Assembly (NCBI RefSeq): GCF_049445855.1
Contig: NZ_JBMSDV010000002.1
Location: forward strand, 434,001-498,000
DNA: 64,000 nucleotides
Direction: 5' to 3'
Source: JAGOCV01 sp049445855
GTDB taxonomy: Bacteria > Pseudomonadota > Gammaproteobacteria > Burkholderiales > Burkholderiaceae_C
The notes beneath the pieces were generated by a model. That model saw only the letters and a list, made by a program, of their open reading frames with translations. It was not told where the DNA came from and made no database searches. The translations under genes were made by a program, and so were the position numbers. Below are positions 32,783-42,089 of the stretch, one piece after another; the stretch's first letter is position 1; the number at the start of each line of letters is the position of its first letter.

Positions 32783-33222
32783 CGGTGAGTCCTTGAACGG
32801 GTCATCAGGAGGAGGACGAGGACGGCCCCGAAGGCGGCTACCGCCAGCACAGGCAGCGGCAAGCCGCCCAGCACCGTCATGTCGGCGCCGGTGCAGGCCC
32901 CTCCCTGGCTGCAGGGCTTGATGCGTTCCGGGATGGCGCCCATGTACAACAGGGTATGGAAGCCCGCCACCAGAAGGCCGCAGATGGCCAGAGGCAATCC
33001 GTAGCGCCATACTGACGCGTCGCCGCGCCAGCTCGCCACGCCCAGCACGACCGCCAGCGGGAACATGAAAGCACGCTGGAACCAGCAGAGATTGCAGGGG
33101 GTCTGTCCCATGACCTCGCCGACGAACAGCACCGCCAGCGAGGCGAACAGCGCAATCAGCCAGGCAGAAAACAACAGTGCCCAGCCTGCCCCGTGTCGGT
33201 CCGGCGGCGTCGCTTCAGCCAT
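32779..33222 (-). CDS. DsbB/BdbC-like disulfide oxidoreductase
   Basis: 147 residues with four membrane helices. The two periplasmic cysteine pairs needed to re-oxidise DsbA are visible: CNLCWFQR (CxxC) after the first helix and CSQGGAC in the second loop. It passes electrons to quinones. The four-base overlap with the DsbA-like gene shows a dedicated pair. It is 27 bp downstream of a small exported protein of the RND cluster, so the pair probably belongs to the metal-efflux operon. Confidence 0.9.
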   Translation of the reverse strand: MAEATPPDRHGAGWALLFSAWLIALFASLAVLFVGEVMGQTPCNLCWFQRAFMFPLAVVLGVASWRGDASVWRYGLPLAICGLLVAGFHTLLYMGAIPERIKPCSQGGACTGADMTVLGGLPLPVLAVAAFGAVLVLLLMTRSRTHR

Positions 33223-33249
33223 GTCGATCTCCCCGCAACCGACTCACCC

Positions 33250-33630
33250 CTACTTCACCTCGAAGCGGCCGGTGGAGGCGGCTCGCTTTGGCACGTTGAC
33301 AGTAGCAATACCTTTGGTGCCCTTTGCGATCTTGAATGTGCCCTTGGCTTCGAGCTTGTCGCCGACGGGAACGAGTTCTACTTCGGATTTCTCGGTGCCG
33401 TTCAGCAGCGTCACCTTCGCCTTGGCACCCGCGAGATCGACGGCCTTGCCGTGGTCTTCTGCGTATATCTGGATGAGGTCGGGCTTTGCCACCACCTCGA
33501 GGTCCAGCGACTTGGTCTCCACGACGATCCCGCCGCGCTTGGGCTCGTGGCCGTGGCTGCCTGCAGCATGGGCCGCACCTGCGAGGGCCATGGCGGCTGT
33601 CAGTGCGCCGAGCATCTGGATGAATTTCAT
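33250..33630 (-). CDS. Small periplasmic protein of the metal-efflux operon
   Basis: 126 residues with a clear Sec signal peptide (MKFIQMLGALTAAMALAGAA then HAA). The mature part starts GSHGHEPKRGG, a His-containing stretch that could bind metal, followed by a small beta-rich domain (AKVTLLNGTEKSEVELVPV). It lies 36 bp after the RND transporter stop and is probably co-transcribed. No named family; a periplasmic metal-binding or accessory role is inferred from context. Confidence 0.7.
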   Translation of the reverse strand: MKFIQMLGALTAAMALAGAAHAAGSHGHEPKRGGIVVETKSLDLEVVAKPDLIQIYAEDHGKAVDLAGAKAKVTLLNGTEKSEVELVPVGDKLEAKGTFKIAKGTKGIATVNVPKRAASTGRFEVK

Positions 33631-33666
33631 GAGTGACTCCTTGTTGAAGTAGTTTGTGGTTGGAAA

Positions 33667-36600
33667 TCAGAAGGCTTCGTTGCCCGAGGCGTTGTCGACA
33701 AGCCGCTCAATCGGCTTGCGGCCGAACAGCTTGACCATCGCGGGTGTGAGGAACGAGTCGAGCAGCGTCGAGGTGATGAGTCCCGAGAAAATGACCACGG
33801 CCACGGGGTTCAGGATCTCGGTGCCGGGCTGATCGGCTTCGAACAGCAGCGGCGCCAGCGCCAGTGCCGCCACCAGCGCCGTCATCAGCACCGGCGTGAG
33901 CCGCTCCAGCGAGCCGCGCACAAGCATCCTGTCATCGAAGTTCTCGTTCTCGTAGGCGCACAGGTTGATGTAGTGCGACACCTTCATGATGCCGTTGCGG
34001 ATGGCGATGCCCGCCAGCGTGATGAAGCCCACGAGTGCGGCGACCGACAGTGGCTGACCCGACAGCCACAGGCCCACCACAGCGCCCACCAGCGCCAACG
34101 GAATGTTGGCCATGATGATGGTTGCCAGCACGGCCGACTTGTAGCGCGAGTAGAGGATCAGGAAGATCAGCACCACCGAAGCGATGGAGAGCAGGCCGAT
34201 CAGGCGACTCGCGTCCTCCTGCGCCTGGAACTGTCCGCCAATGGTGACGAAGTAGCCTTCCGGCATCTGCGTCTGCGCGCTCACGTTGCGGATGTCGGCC
34301 ACCACATCGCTGAGCGCGCGGCCCTGCGCATTGGCCGAGACCACGATACGCCTGCGTCCGTCGTCGCGGCTGATCTGGTTGGGGCCGTCGGTCTCTTCCA
34401 CCGATGCCAGCAGCGACAGAGGAACGCGACCGCCGGGGGTGTCGATCATCATGTTGCGCAGGCCTTCGATGCCGCGTGCGGTCTCGGGCAGGCGCAGCAC
34501 CAAGTTAAAGCGGCGGCTGCCCTCCACGATCTGGGTGATGCGTTCTCCGTCGATCATCATCTGCAGTTCTCGCAGCAGCTTCGATGGTGCGATGCCGTAC
34601 CCCAAGGCTTTGTCGTAGTCCACAGTCACCTTGATCTGTGGCGTGAGCACCTGCTTCTCGACCTCCAGGTCGACGACGCCATTGATCGCGACGAGCTTCT
34701 CGCGCAATGCTTCTGCCTGACCGCGCAGCACATCCAGGTCATCACCGTAGATCTTGATGGCGATCTGCGTCCGCACGCCCGAGAGCATGTGGTCGATGCG
34801 GTGGCTGATGGGCTGCCCGATGCCAATGGCAGCGGGCAGGGCGGCGATGCGGCTGCGCATGTCAGCGTAGATTTCTTCCACACTGCGGTCACTGCGCTTG
34901 AGCTTCACATCCAACTCAGAGACATGCACGCCCTCCGCATGCTCGTCCAGTTCGGCACGACCTGAGCGACGGCCGACGTGCTCGACCTCGGGGACGGCCT
35001 GCAGTGCGCTTTCTGCGACCGCGCCGATGCGCGTCGACTCTGCCAGCGTGGTCCCCGGGTTGAGTCGCAGACCGACCAAGGCCACACCTTCGTTGAAGGG
35101 CGGCAGGAACGTGGTCGGGAAGAAGGGCACTGCCGCAGTCGCCAGCACGACGGCCACGGAACCCGCGATCATCCATCGGTTGGGCAGTGCCAGCACGCGC
35201 TTGAGTGCTCGCTCATAGCCCGACTTCACCCACGCCTGCACCTTGGTGTCGCCGTGGTCCAGCCCCTTAATCTTGGGCAGGAGGTAGTAGCACATGACCG
35301 GCGTCACGGTGACCGACACCATCATGGATGCGAGCAGCGAGACGATGTACGCCACGGCCAGTGGCTGCATGAGTCGGCCTTCGATGCCGGGCAGGAAGAA
35401 GAGTGGCAGCAGCACCAGCACGATAATGACCGTCGCATAGACGATGGCCGATCGCACTTCCAGTGTTGCGCGAGCGATTAGTTCCAGCGGCCCGATGCGC
35501 GCGCCGCCGCTTCCCGTTCGGTCGATCTTCAGCCTTCGCAGCACGTTCTCCACCCCGACCACCGCATCGTCGACCAGGCCACCGATGGCAATGGTGAGGC
35601 CACCCAGCGTCATCGTGTTGATGGAGAAGCCGAAGTACTGGAAGACGAGTACGGTAATCATCACCGACAGCGGAATGGCGGTGAGTGCGATGAGCGTCGT
35701 ACGCAGGTTCATCAGGAAGGCGTACAGCACGATGGCGACCACTGCTGCGGCCATCAGGAACTTGCCCTGCAGTGTGTTCACCGAGGCTTCGATGAAGTTG
35801 GCCTGGCGCATGGTGACGATGGGCTTACCCATGCCAGGGGGCAGGCTGTTGCTGAAGGCATCGAGCGCCTGCTCGACGGTCTGGGTCAGTTTCACCGTGT
35901 CTGCATCGGGCTGCTTCTGCACGGCCAGAACCACGGCGGGTTTGCCGTTGTAGCCGGCATCGCCCCGCTTGATGGCGGGCGCGAACGCCACCGACGCAAC
36001 CTGACTCAGGCTGATGGGCTGGCCGTTGCGATAGGCGACGGGCAGTCGTTGCAGGTCTTCGATGCGCGTGGTGCGGCCGATGTTGCGGATCAGGTATTCA
36101 CGCGAGTTGAGCTCCAGAAAACCGCCGCTCGTGTTGGCCGAGAAACCTGCGAGCGACTGCTCGAGGTTCTCCAGCGTGATGCCCAGCGCGGCCATGCGTT
36201 GCGTGTCCGGCTGCACTTGGTACTGGCGCACCTCGCCTCCGATCGGGATGACCTGCGCGACCCCGGGAATGGTGAGCAGGCGAGGACGCACGACAAAGTC
36301 CGCATACTCGCGCACGGCCATGGGTGTCGTCTTTTCCGGGTCGATGGGCAGCGCCACCAGCATGATCTCGCCCATGACCGAGCTGATGGGGCCCATGGCC
36401 ACATGATCGACGCCGGGCGGCAACTGCTCGCGCGCGGTGGCGAGGCGCTCACCGACCATCTGCCGCGCACGGTAGATGTCGGTCTTCCAGTCGAAGGTGA
36501 CGTAGACGAAGGCGAGGCCGACGCTCGATACCGAGCGGATGCTCTCTACACCCGGGATGCCGCCCATGGCGGTCTCCAGCGGAAAGGTGATGAGCTGCTC

Positions 36601-36783
36601 GACTTCTTCGGGCGCCATCCCGCCGACTTCTGCCTGCAGGGTCACGGTGGGCTTGTTGAGGTCGGGGAACACGTCCACCGGCATCTGCACGAGCGTGAAA
36701 GCGCCGTAGAGCATCAGCACGATCGCGGCGATCGAGACGATCAGCCGGTTGTGCAATGAAAAATGAACCAGTTTGTCAAACAT
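33667..36783 (-). CDS. Heavy-metal efflux RND transporter (CzcA/CusA family)
   Basis: 1038 residues. The N-terminal helix, LMYGAFTLVQMPVDVFPDLN, is canonical for HME-RND pumps, as is TEILNPVAVVIFSGLITS near the C-terminus. The proton-relay helix 4 reads AIGGLVDDAVVGVENVL, which matches neither the DFGIIVDGAVV of zinc/cobalt/cadmium pumps nor the AIGAMVDAAIVMVEN of copper/silver pumps exactly, so I leave the metal open. It exports cations from the periplasm and cytoplasm through an adaptor and outer-membrane channel, both encoded upstream in the same operon. Confidence 0.92.
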   Translation of the reverse strand: MFDKLVHFSLHNRLIVSIAAIVLMLYGAFTLVQMPVDVFPDLNKPTVTLQAEVGGMAPEEVEQLITFPLETAMGGIPGVESIRSVSSVGLAFVYVTFDWKTDIYRARQMVGERLATAREQLPPGVDHVAMGPISSVMGEIMLVALPIDPEKTTPMAVREYADFVVRPRLLTIPGVAQVIPIGGEVRQYQVQPDTQRMAALGITLENLEQSLAGFSANTSGGFLELNSREYLIRNIGRTTRIEDLQRLPVAYRNGQPISLSQVASVAFAPAIKRGDAGYNGKPAVVLAVQKQPDADTVKLTQTVEQALDAFSNSLPPGMGKPIVTMRQANFIEASVNTLQGKFLMAAAVVAIVLYAFLMNLRTTLIALTAIPLSVMITVLVFQYFGFSINTMTLGGLTIAIGGLVDDAVVGVENVLRRLKIDRTGSGGARIGPLELIARATLEVRSAIVYATVIIVLVLLPLFFLPGIEGRLMQPLAVAYIVSLLASMMVSVTVTPVMCYYLLPKIKGLDHGDTKVQAWVKSGYERALKRVLALPNRWMIAGSVAVVLATAAVPFFPTTFLPPFNEGVALVGLRLNPGTTLAESTRIGAVAESALQAVPEVEHVGRRSGRAELDEHAEGVHVSELDVKLKRSDRSVEEIYADMRSRIAALPAAIGIGQPISHRIDHMLSGVRTQIAIKIYGDDLDVLRGQAEALREKLVAINGVVDLEVEKQVLTPQIKVTVDYDKALGYGIAPSKLLRELQMMIDGERITQIVEGSRRFNLVLRLPETARGIEGLRNMMIDTPGGRVPLSLLASVEETDGPNQISRDDGRRRIVVSANAQGRALSDVVADIRNVSAQTQMPEGYFVTIGGQFQAQEDASRLIGLLSIASVVLIFLILYSRYKSAVLATIIMANIPLALVGAVVGLWLSGQPLSVAALVGFITLAGIAIRNGIMKVSHYINLCAYENENFDDRMLVRGSLERLTPVLMTALVAALALAPLLFEADQPGTEILNPVAVVIFSGLITSTLLDSFLTPAMVKLFGRKPIERLVDNASGNEAF

Positions 36784-36792
36784 GGGAGTCCT

Positions 36793-37914
36793 TCATCGCA
36801 CCTGGTTGATGAGCGCCGCGCCTTGCACGACGACGCGCTCACCCGGCTTGAGGCCATCGACGACTGCGACGGTCGCGCCATCCAGTGGTGTGGCCCGCAC
36901 CGTGCGCGACACGAAGGTCTCCGCACCGGTGTGGACCCAGACGGCGTCCTGGTTGCTGGGGTTTTTCACCACGGCAGCCGCAGGCAGCGACACGCCCTTC
37001 ACCTGCTGGCGCGTCTGGACGAGCACCTTGACCGGCTGGTTGACCGACAGCGGGACCGCCTTGGCGCCTTGCGTGCGGAACTGCAGCGGGATCGCGCCTT
37101 CGCGCTGCGCCCGGCCAGCGCCTGCCAGTTGTAAGGGCACAGAAACATTGGCCGCCGCTGTGGCGCTTGCCGAGGCGATGTCGTCCAACAGCGCGACGTC
37201 GAAGACCAGCGCCTCCACCATGAGGCGGGACGGATCGATGACTTCGAACAGGATTTCTCGGGCATCGACTACCTGACCGGCCACGACGTTCGCGGCCGAG
37301 ATGACGCCGCTGATGGGGGCAACCAGTGTTTCCGTGGCGGACACCGAGCGCGACACAGCAGCTAAACGCTGCTGCAGGCTTGCGGCATCCGCTTGTGCGG
37401 CCTCGATCTCCTTTTGCGGAACGGAGCCTTCGAGCTGCTGCATGCGGGACGCGCGGCGGCGTGCAAGTTCCAGTTGGGACGACAGTTCTGCCACCTGGGC
37501 TTGTTGATTGGCCTGCTCAATGGCGCCGGCCGAGGAACGGACGACGGCAAGCACCTCGCCCTTGCGAACAGCCTGGCCCAGTTGCGGCAGGCCACGGCTG
37601 CCCGGCTCGATGCGTCCGGGTTGGAGCGGCTGAACGCGCCCACCGGCATTGGCGTCCATGATGACGCGACCGGTCAGCTCGACCGATTTTGCGAGCTGCT
37701 TCTCTTCGGTGACAAGGGTTCGCACCAGCAACTGGCGTTGCGACACCTTGGGAAGGAAAACGCTGCCGTCAGGCAGCCGCTTGGGAGCATTGCCGGAGGC
37801 GGCCGGTGCGCTGTCGCCATGGTCGTGGCCCGGGGCGGCCAGGACAGGGAAGGGGCTGGCTGCCATCAGGGCTGCGCCGGCAAGGATCGAAAGAATGAAT
37901 CGGGAATTTTTCAT
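36793..37914 (-). CDS. RND efflux periplasmic adaptor (CzcB/CusB type)
   Basis: 373 residues. Signal peptide in the first ~26 residues (through FPVLA), then PGHDHGDSAPAASG, a short His/Asp segment often seen at the start of metal-efflux adaptors. The HlyD-like core has the barrel-sandwich arms GRVQPLQPGRIEP and TLVAPISGVISAAN around a coiled-coil hairpin (VAELSSQLELARRRASRMQQ). It joins the RND pump to the TolC-type channel. It lies 9 bp before the pump gene. Confidence 0.9.
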   Translation of the reverse strand: MKNSRFILSILAGAALMAASPFPVLAAPGHDHGDSAPAASGNAPKRLPDGSVFLPKVSQRQLLVRTLVTEEKQLAKSVELTGRVIMDANAGGRVQPLQPGRIEPGSRGLPQLGQAVRKGEVLAVVRSSAGAIEQANQQAQVAELSSQLELARRRASRMQQLEGSVPQKEIEAAQADAASLQQRLAAVSRSVSATETLVAPISGVISAANVVAGQVVDAREILFEVIDPSRLMVEALVFDVALLDDIASASATAAANVSVPLQLAGAGRAQREGAIPLQFRTQGAKAVPLSVNQPVKVLVQTRQQVKGVSLPAAAVVKNPSNQDAVWVHTGAETFVSRTVRATPLDGATVAVVDGLKPGERVVVQGAALINQVR

Positions 37915-37923
37915 ACCGGCCTC

Positions 37924-38499
37924 TCAGGCTTGGGGTTGCGCGCTGTCGGACTTGCGGCGACTGGCGACGAAGAACAGGACGAGCGCAGCGAATGCCGCCG
38001 GCACACCGTAGACAAGCCACTTGCGCCATGCCGGCGCTGCCGCCTCGTCATGGTCGTCATGCACTTCGCCGATCTCCAGATGCGCGGCCAGCAGATCGGT
38101 TTCCCCGCCAGCGTCGATGACGAACGAGAAATCCAGCTCGCCCGGGTTCTTCAGCGCGGGCAACTGCACGGCATAGGTGCCGTCCTCCTGGGCTGTGGCG
38201 GTGCCTTTGCTGGCACCGACCTCGAAGTCGATCTTTGCGTTGGTGACGGGCTCGTTGCTGGAAAAGCGGTCGAGGAACAGCACGAGCTTCTCGCCCTCGA
38301 CCACACCTACGAGTTCGAACAGGTCGGAGTGCGTGTTGAAGCGAGGGCTGCTCGGTGCCGACGAGGCGGCGGGCGCTTCACCATGGTCACCGGCCGCGAA
38401 AGCAGGAAGCGCGATGGCGGTCAGCAGCGTGGCGACAAGAGTGATGGTGACGCGTGAGGCGCGCCGGATGGCGTCCCCGATGGAAGAGCAAAAATTCAT
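37924..38499 (-). CDS. Membrane-anchored accessory protein of the RND operon
   Basis: 191 residues. An N-terminal signal or anchor (ATLLTAIALPAFA), a beta-rich extracytoplasmic domain (LFELVGVVEGEKLVLFLDRF), and a C-terminal membrane helix (VYGVPAAFAALVLFFVASRR). The domain resembles the N-terminal extension fused to some CusB-type adaptors, here a separate gene between adaptor and channel. The region HDDHDEAAAPAW before the last helix could bind metal. It overlaps the channel gene by four bases. Confidence 0.72.
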   Translation of the reverse strand: MNFCSSIGDAIRRASRVTITLVATLLTAIALPAFAAGDHGEAPAASSAPSSPRFNTHSDLFELVGVVEGEKLVLFLDRFSSNEPVTNAKIDFEVGASKGTATAQEDGTYAVQLPALKNPGELDFSFVIDAGGETDLLAAHLEIGEVHDDHDEAAAPAWRKWLVYGVPAAFAALVLFFVASRRKSDSAQPQA

Positions 38500-39707
38500 G
38501 GAAGCACCCCGAAGGCCTGGTTGAGTTTGGAGATGGCGCGCTGCGTTTCGACGCGGGCGCGCGCATGAGAGAGTTCGGCGTCGAAGCGCTCCGCTTCGGC
38601 GCGCAATCGAATCTGCAGGTCGCTCTCGCCCAACTGGTAGGACTTGGCGATGAGGCCATGCACTTCGCGCGCGAGAGTTTCCCGGTCGGCAGCCAGAGAC
38701 TGCGCGCGCCGGGTTGCTGCAAGCTCTGCCTGAGCGGCATTGCGTTCGGCATCAACGGTGCGCGCGGCCGCCTGCGCCTGCGCCTGGGCTTCGTCCACCT
38801 CGGCGCGTGCAAGTGCGAGCTTGGGTGCGTTTCGACTTTCAGATCCGAACGGGATGCGAACCACGAAGCGGATGGAACGTTCGCTGCCCGCGCCGGCGGT
38901 GGGGCGCTCGCGCGTCATGCCCACGCCGAGTTCAATCGGGTCGCGCCGGTCTGCTGCGGTCAGGTCAAGGTTGGCCTGGGCGCTGCGCAGTTGCGCCTCA
39001 GCAGCAAGTTGCTCAGGATGGGGTTGGGATTGGGTGGATTCAGTCTCTTCAAGTGAGGCGACCGATGCAAGACCGGTGAGTGCCGCCCATTGCGCCTGTA
39101 GCCGATTGAGCGCTGCTTCAGTCTGTGCCAGCGCCGTAGACGATTGGTGCTGTGCGGCCAGCGCCTGCAGGTGATCTACGCGTGCCACTTCACCAGCGTC
39201 CACGCGGCGCTTGATGTCCGAGGCCAGTTGCTGCGTATCCTGCAGCTTGCGCTGCACGACGTCACGCTCGATGCGCGCGAGTGCGAACTGGGCGGCCAGA
39301 TCCCGGACGTCGGCAGCGAGTGCCGCGCGTGCGCGCAATACCTGCAACTCGAGCGTGTTGCGCTCGGCATCGACCTGTGCCGAGGTTGCCCTGCGCACGG
39401 CAGGTGACCACACAGGTGCCGAGATCTCGGCCTCCATCTCACGCAGGCCTTCATTGGTGCCGACGGAATCGGTCCGGTGCGCGAGGGTCAGCGCGGGAGG
39501 GCCCGAGAACCATGACGCGGCCGCATTGCGACGTGCATCGAGTTCGGCCAGGCGGTTCTGCTGCGACCGGGCTTGGGGACTCAGGTTCCAGGCTGCATCA
39601 ACAGCGGCCCGGAGGGAAACAGGAGCTGGTGTCTGCGCAACAGACGCGCTGGCGAAGGCCAGACAACAGGCTCCCACGGCCAGAGGCCGAAGAAAAATCG
39701 AAAGCAT
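38496..39707 (-). CDS. TolC-family outer-membrane channel (CzcC-like)
   Basis: 403 residues with a signal peptide (through SASVAQ). The long Ala/Arg-rich coiled helices (EVARVDHLQALAAQHQSSTA and LALARAEVDEAQAQAQAAAR) are typical of the TolC-type alpha-barrel, with two repeats per chain. It forms the exit duct for the RND pump. It overlaps the accessory gene by four bases and is preceded by a CzcI-like small gene, giving the order channel, accessory, adaptor, pump. Confidence 0.88.
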   Translation of the reverse strand: MLSIFLRPLAVGACCLAFASASVAQTPAPVSLRAAVDAAWNLSPQARSQQNRLAELDARRNAAASWFSGPPALTLAHRTDSVGTNEGLREMEAEISAPVWSPAVRRATSAQVDAERNTLELQVLRARAALAADVRDLAAQFALARIERDVVQRKLQDTQQLASDIKRRVDAGEVARVDHLQALAAQHQSSTALAQTEAALNRLQAQWAALTGLASVASLEETESTQSQPHPEQLAAEAQLRSAQANLDLTAADRRDPIELGVGMTRERPTAGAGSERSIRFVVRIPFGSESRNAPKLALARAEVDEAQAQAQAAARTVDAERNAAQAELAATRRAQSLAADRETLAREVHGLIAKSYQLGESDLQIRLRAEAERFDAELSHARARVETQRAISKLNQAFGVLP

Positions 39708-39779
39708 TCAGTTCTCCGAAAGTCATGGAAGACGATTCGGCGAACCGCAGAAAGAGGAAGGGAAGACTGCGGCCGCCGT

Positions 39780-40109
39780 TCAGGCGGCCGGCCACTTGGG
39801 CCTATCGAAGGGGGTTGGAACCCAGTTGAATGGCGCCGAATCAGCGCTGCGCAGGAAAACCTCGCGGACGGGAGACGTCACCATGGCGGTGCCGTATGTG
39901 GGAAGCAGGTTATGGACACCATGGCAGCCGTGGGCCCAAGGACAGCACGGGGTACTGGTGTCAGCGTCGGCGACAGTGTCTGCCCCGACTTCATGGGCCA
40001 ACGTCTCGACTTCCAAATGCGCGGAGGCTTCGCCGATGCCATGGATGCCCGCGACTGCGACCTGCAGCGAGAGGACAAGGACAAGCAGCACCGACAACAG
40101 CCGTTTCAT
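39780..40109 (-). CDS. CzcI-like small periplasmic protein
   Basis: 109 residues from the ATG at 40109. The signal peptide is MKRLLSVLLVLVLSLQVAVA. The mature part has a Cys/His cluster (STPCCPWAHGCHGVHN) and ends FDRPKWPAA, a C-terminal pattern I know from CzcI-type proteins encoded before czcC. CzcI is a small exported protein that modulates metal resistance in Cupriavidus. It is the first gene of the RND operon, and a TTAC-N5-TGTAA site lies 49 bp upstream. Confidence 0.65.
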   Translation of the reverse strand: MKRLLSVLLVLVLSLQVAVAGIHGIGEASAHLEVETLAHEVGADTVADADTSTPCCPWAHGCHGVHNLLPTYGTAMVTSPVREVFLRSADSAPFNWVPTPFDRPKWPAA

Positions 40110-40157
40110 GGGTCGAGATGCTAACAAATCTCATCCGTCAGTTCCGTGTCTGGAACC

Positions 40158-40171
40158 TTACGCGGCTGTAA
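40158..40171 (-). promoter_or_regulatory. Metal-regulator box TTAC-N5-TGTAA upstream of the RND operon
   Basis: TTAC-GCGGC-TGTAA at 40158-40171, centred about 55 bp upstream of the first gene of the RND operon. Two more sites with the same 4-5-5 geometry lie at 41854-41867 and 45988-46001. Heavy-metal response regulators of the CopR/CzcR type bind such TTAC/TGTAA dyads; the assignment is inference. Confidence 0.55.
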
Positions 40172-40195
40172 TGTAGGGATTTCTGACCGTGCCAC

Positions 40196-41737
40196 TCAGG
40201 CAGGATTCTCTGAAAGCGCGATCGACAGGACATCCTTGCTGCGATGCGCCCACTTCGAGCCGAGCCGCAGCGCGTCCCTTTCAACAGAAGTGGCCGTGGC
40301 GAAGTACGTCTCGTCACTCCAGCCCATGCGCTTAAAGGTACGTCGCTGGCTCAGTGAACGCTTGCGCAGGCTTCCCTCGATCGCACTGAAATCCTGGTTG
40401 TTGCTGGAAAAGAAGGTCGCTGCTGCATTCAGACACTCAAGTGCCTCTGGCGTCGTGGCGGGGATGGCACGGGGGGATGCGAGCCGCGCATGCGCGATGA
40501 AGGGATTGTGTCCAACCACCAGTCCCCAGTCCCGTTTGCCGGCTGACGGATCCACCGAGAGAGCCTCCTGCTTCGTGAGCCCGAAGTGCCTGGCAAGCCG
40601 AAGACGCATGGCAAGCCAAGGGTCAGTTGCCTGAAGCTCAGTGATGCTCGCCCAGGCCCAATCCTCATCGCCATCGATCGGCAGCACCAGCGATTGCATC
40701 AGGAACCCGGCGTGCCGGTCGCCATGGTCGGCAGCCGCGTGAAGCAATTCGATGGCCCGTTCGGTGGCCGTCAGTGTGGTGGCCTCCCGCATCAGGAGGG
40801 CACCTAAACGTCGCTGTGCTTCTGCGATGTCGCAGGCGGCTGCCTTCTCGAGACAAAAGCGGGCCAGTTGTGGGTTGGCGACCGAGCTGCGGTTATCCGA
40901 GCTGATCCGGTAGAGATGAAGCCAGGCGGTGGCCTCTCCGGCGTCTGCAGCACGCAGGAGCAATGCGGAACTCTTCCGAAAGTTGGTATTGCCGACAAGC
41001 CGTTGCCATGGCAGCGAGCCGCAGGGGATTCCGGCGAGTGCGCGTCCGAGCAGATAGCAGGCCGAGAGGTTGCCATGTGATGCTTGGTGCTCGAGCGCCG
41101 CCTGGACACTCGAGATCCCGATCTCACCCAGTGGCTGCCCGCTCAGTTCGGCCATCGCCACCACATCGACGACAGCCTTGTAGATGGTCTCTTCGGCCGC
41201 GTCCTCACCGTGCAGGGACACCGCCAGTGCATCGATCATTCGGGCCTGGTCGCCGCGTTCCTTGCAGATGGCGAATGCGGAGAGTGCCACGACCCGGGTA
41301 TTCATGGGATAGAGGTGACACGCTTGGGTCATCAGTCCGAGCAATGCGGAGCTCGAGCCCTTCAGCTTCCTCCAGAGCGAAAGCAATTGCTGGCCTGCCT
41401 CATTCGATTGCTCCAGCAGGCGGATGCCGCGATCTTGTTCACCCGTTAGCAACTGCCACACGGCGAGCTTGTTGCCGGCCGTGGCTGAACGTGCTGCCGC
41501 AATTTGCAGTGCATCGAGCTGGCCATGTTCCAGAATTTCATCGAGCGTAAGTTGCTCCGCAACGATCACCGCCGCATCTGGTGTGGGTGAGCCAGCGCCG
41601 CGCAGATACTCGAGAGCCATGGGGATGTTGCGTGGAAGACCTTCGATTCCGGAAAGATACAGCCCCCCGATCTTGAGCCTCGCACCGAGGTCTCCCTGTT
41701 TCGCTAATAGTCTGAGCTGGATGTGATCTCTGCGCAT
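40196..41737 (-). CDS. Sel1-like repeat protein
   Basis: 513 residues, helical. Several ~36-residue units resemble Sel1/TPR repeats, for instance GARLKIGGLYLSGIEGLPRN, GNLSACYLLGRALAGIPCGS and AEAQRRLGALLMREATTLTA. There is no signal peptide, so the protein is likely cytoplasmic. The C-terminal ~110 residues (from about SLRKRSLSQRRTFKRMGW) lack repeats. It lies between the RND operon and the porin gene on the minus strand. The function is unknown; such proteins commonly mediate protein contacts. Confidence 0.65.
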   Translation of the reverse strand: MRRDHIQLRLLAKQGDLGARLKIGGLYLSGIEGLPRNIPMALEYLRGAGSPTPDAAVIVAEQLTLDEILEHGQLDALQIAAARSATAGNKLAVWQLLTGEQDRGIRLLEQSNEAGQQLLSLWRKLKGSSSALLGLMTQACHLYPMNTRVVALSAFAICKERGDQARMIDALAVSLHGEDAAEETIYKAVVDVVAMAELSGQPLGEIGISSVQAALEHQASHGNLSACYLLGRALAGIPCGSLPWQRLVGNTNFRKSSALLLRAADAGEATAWLHLYRISSDNRSSVANPQLARFCLEKAAACDIAEAQRRLGALLMREATTLTATERAIELLHAAADHGDRHAGFLMQSLVLPIDGDEDWAWASITELQATDPWLAMRLRLARHFGLTKQEALSVDPSAGKRDWGLVVGHNPFIAHARLASPRAIPATTPEALECLNAAATFFSSNNQDFSAIEGSLRKRSLSQRRTFKRMGWSDETYFATATSVERDALRLGSKWAHRSKDVLSIALSENPA

Positions 41738-42089
41738 GAATGGTCGTCTCTTTGAAAGTGATTGCAGGATCCCGCGACTCGTTCGCGATGACCTTCTGAT
41801 TCAGTACGCGTCCATTATTTTTTCCAGGGGTTGACCGAAACATTGCCCCTCGATTACTTGCATGTAATCGGGCTGAAGAGGTGCTTGTGAGCTGTCAAAC
41901 GTGCTCACTGGTTCTGTTGCATTTGCCAAACGCTGAGGTGCGGTGTCGCCGACCTCGTGCATGCATGTGCCATGCAACTCCGTGTACGGGGGCTGCCGTG
42001 CGCCGAAGTTCTTTTTAGATTCGACATCGATGCGCAACTCGCGGATCAGCTCCGTGCGCGGAGCTAACGTTCAACCTGGAGAACTTCTC
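41738..42089. promoter_or_regulatory. 352-bp divergent promoter region between the Sel1 gene and the porin gene, with a metal-regulator box
   Basis: The dyad CGATTAC-TTGCAT-GTAATCG (41851-41870) contains TTAC-TTGCA-TGTAA at 41854-41867, the same geometry as the boxes at 40158 and 45988. It lies 223 bp before the porin ATG and 117 bp before the Sel1 ATG, so it could serve either. A 78-codon frame on the minus strand (41801-42037) lies across it and I do not consider it a gene. Confidence 0.55.

Noticed and set aside
41801..42037. 78-codon minus-strand frame before the porin gene
   Set aside because: It covers the metal box and promoter region, has no ribosome site and no conserved pattern.
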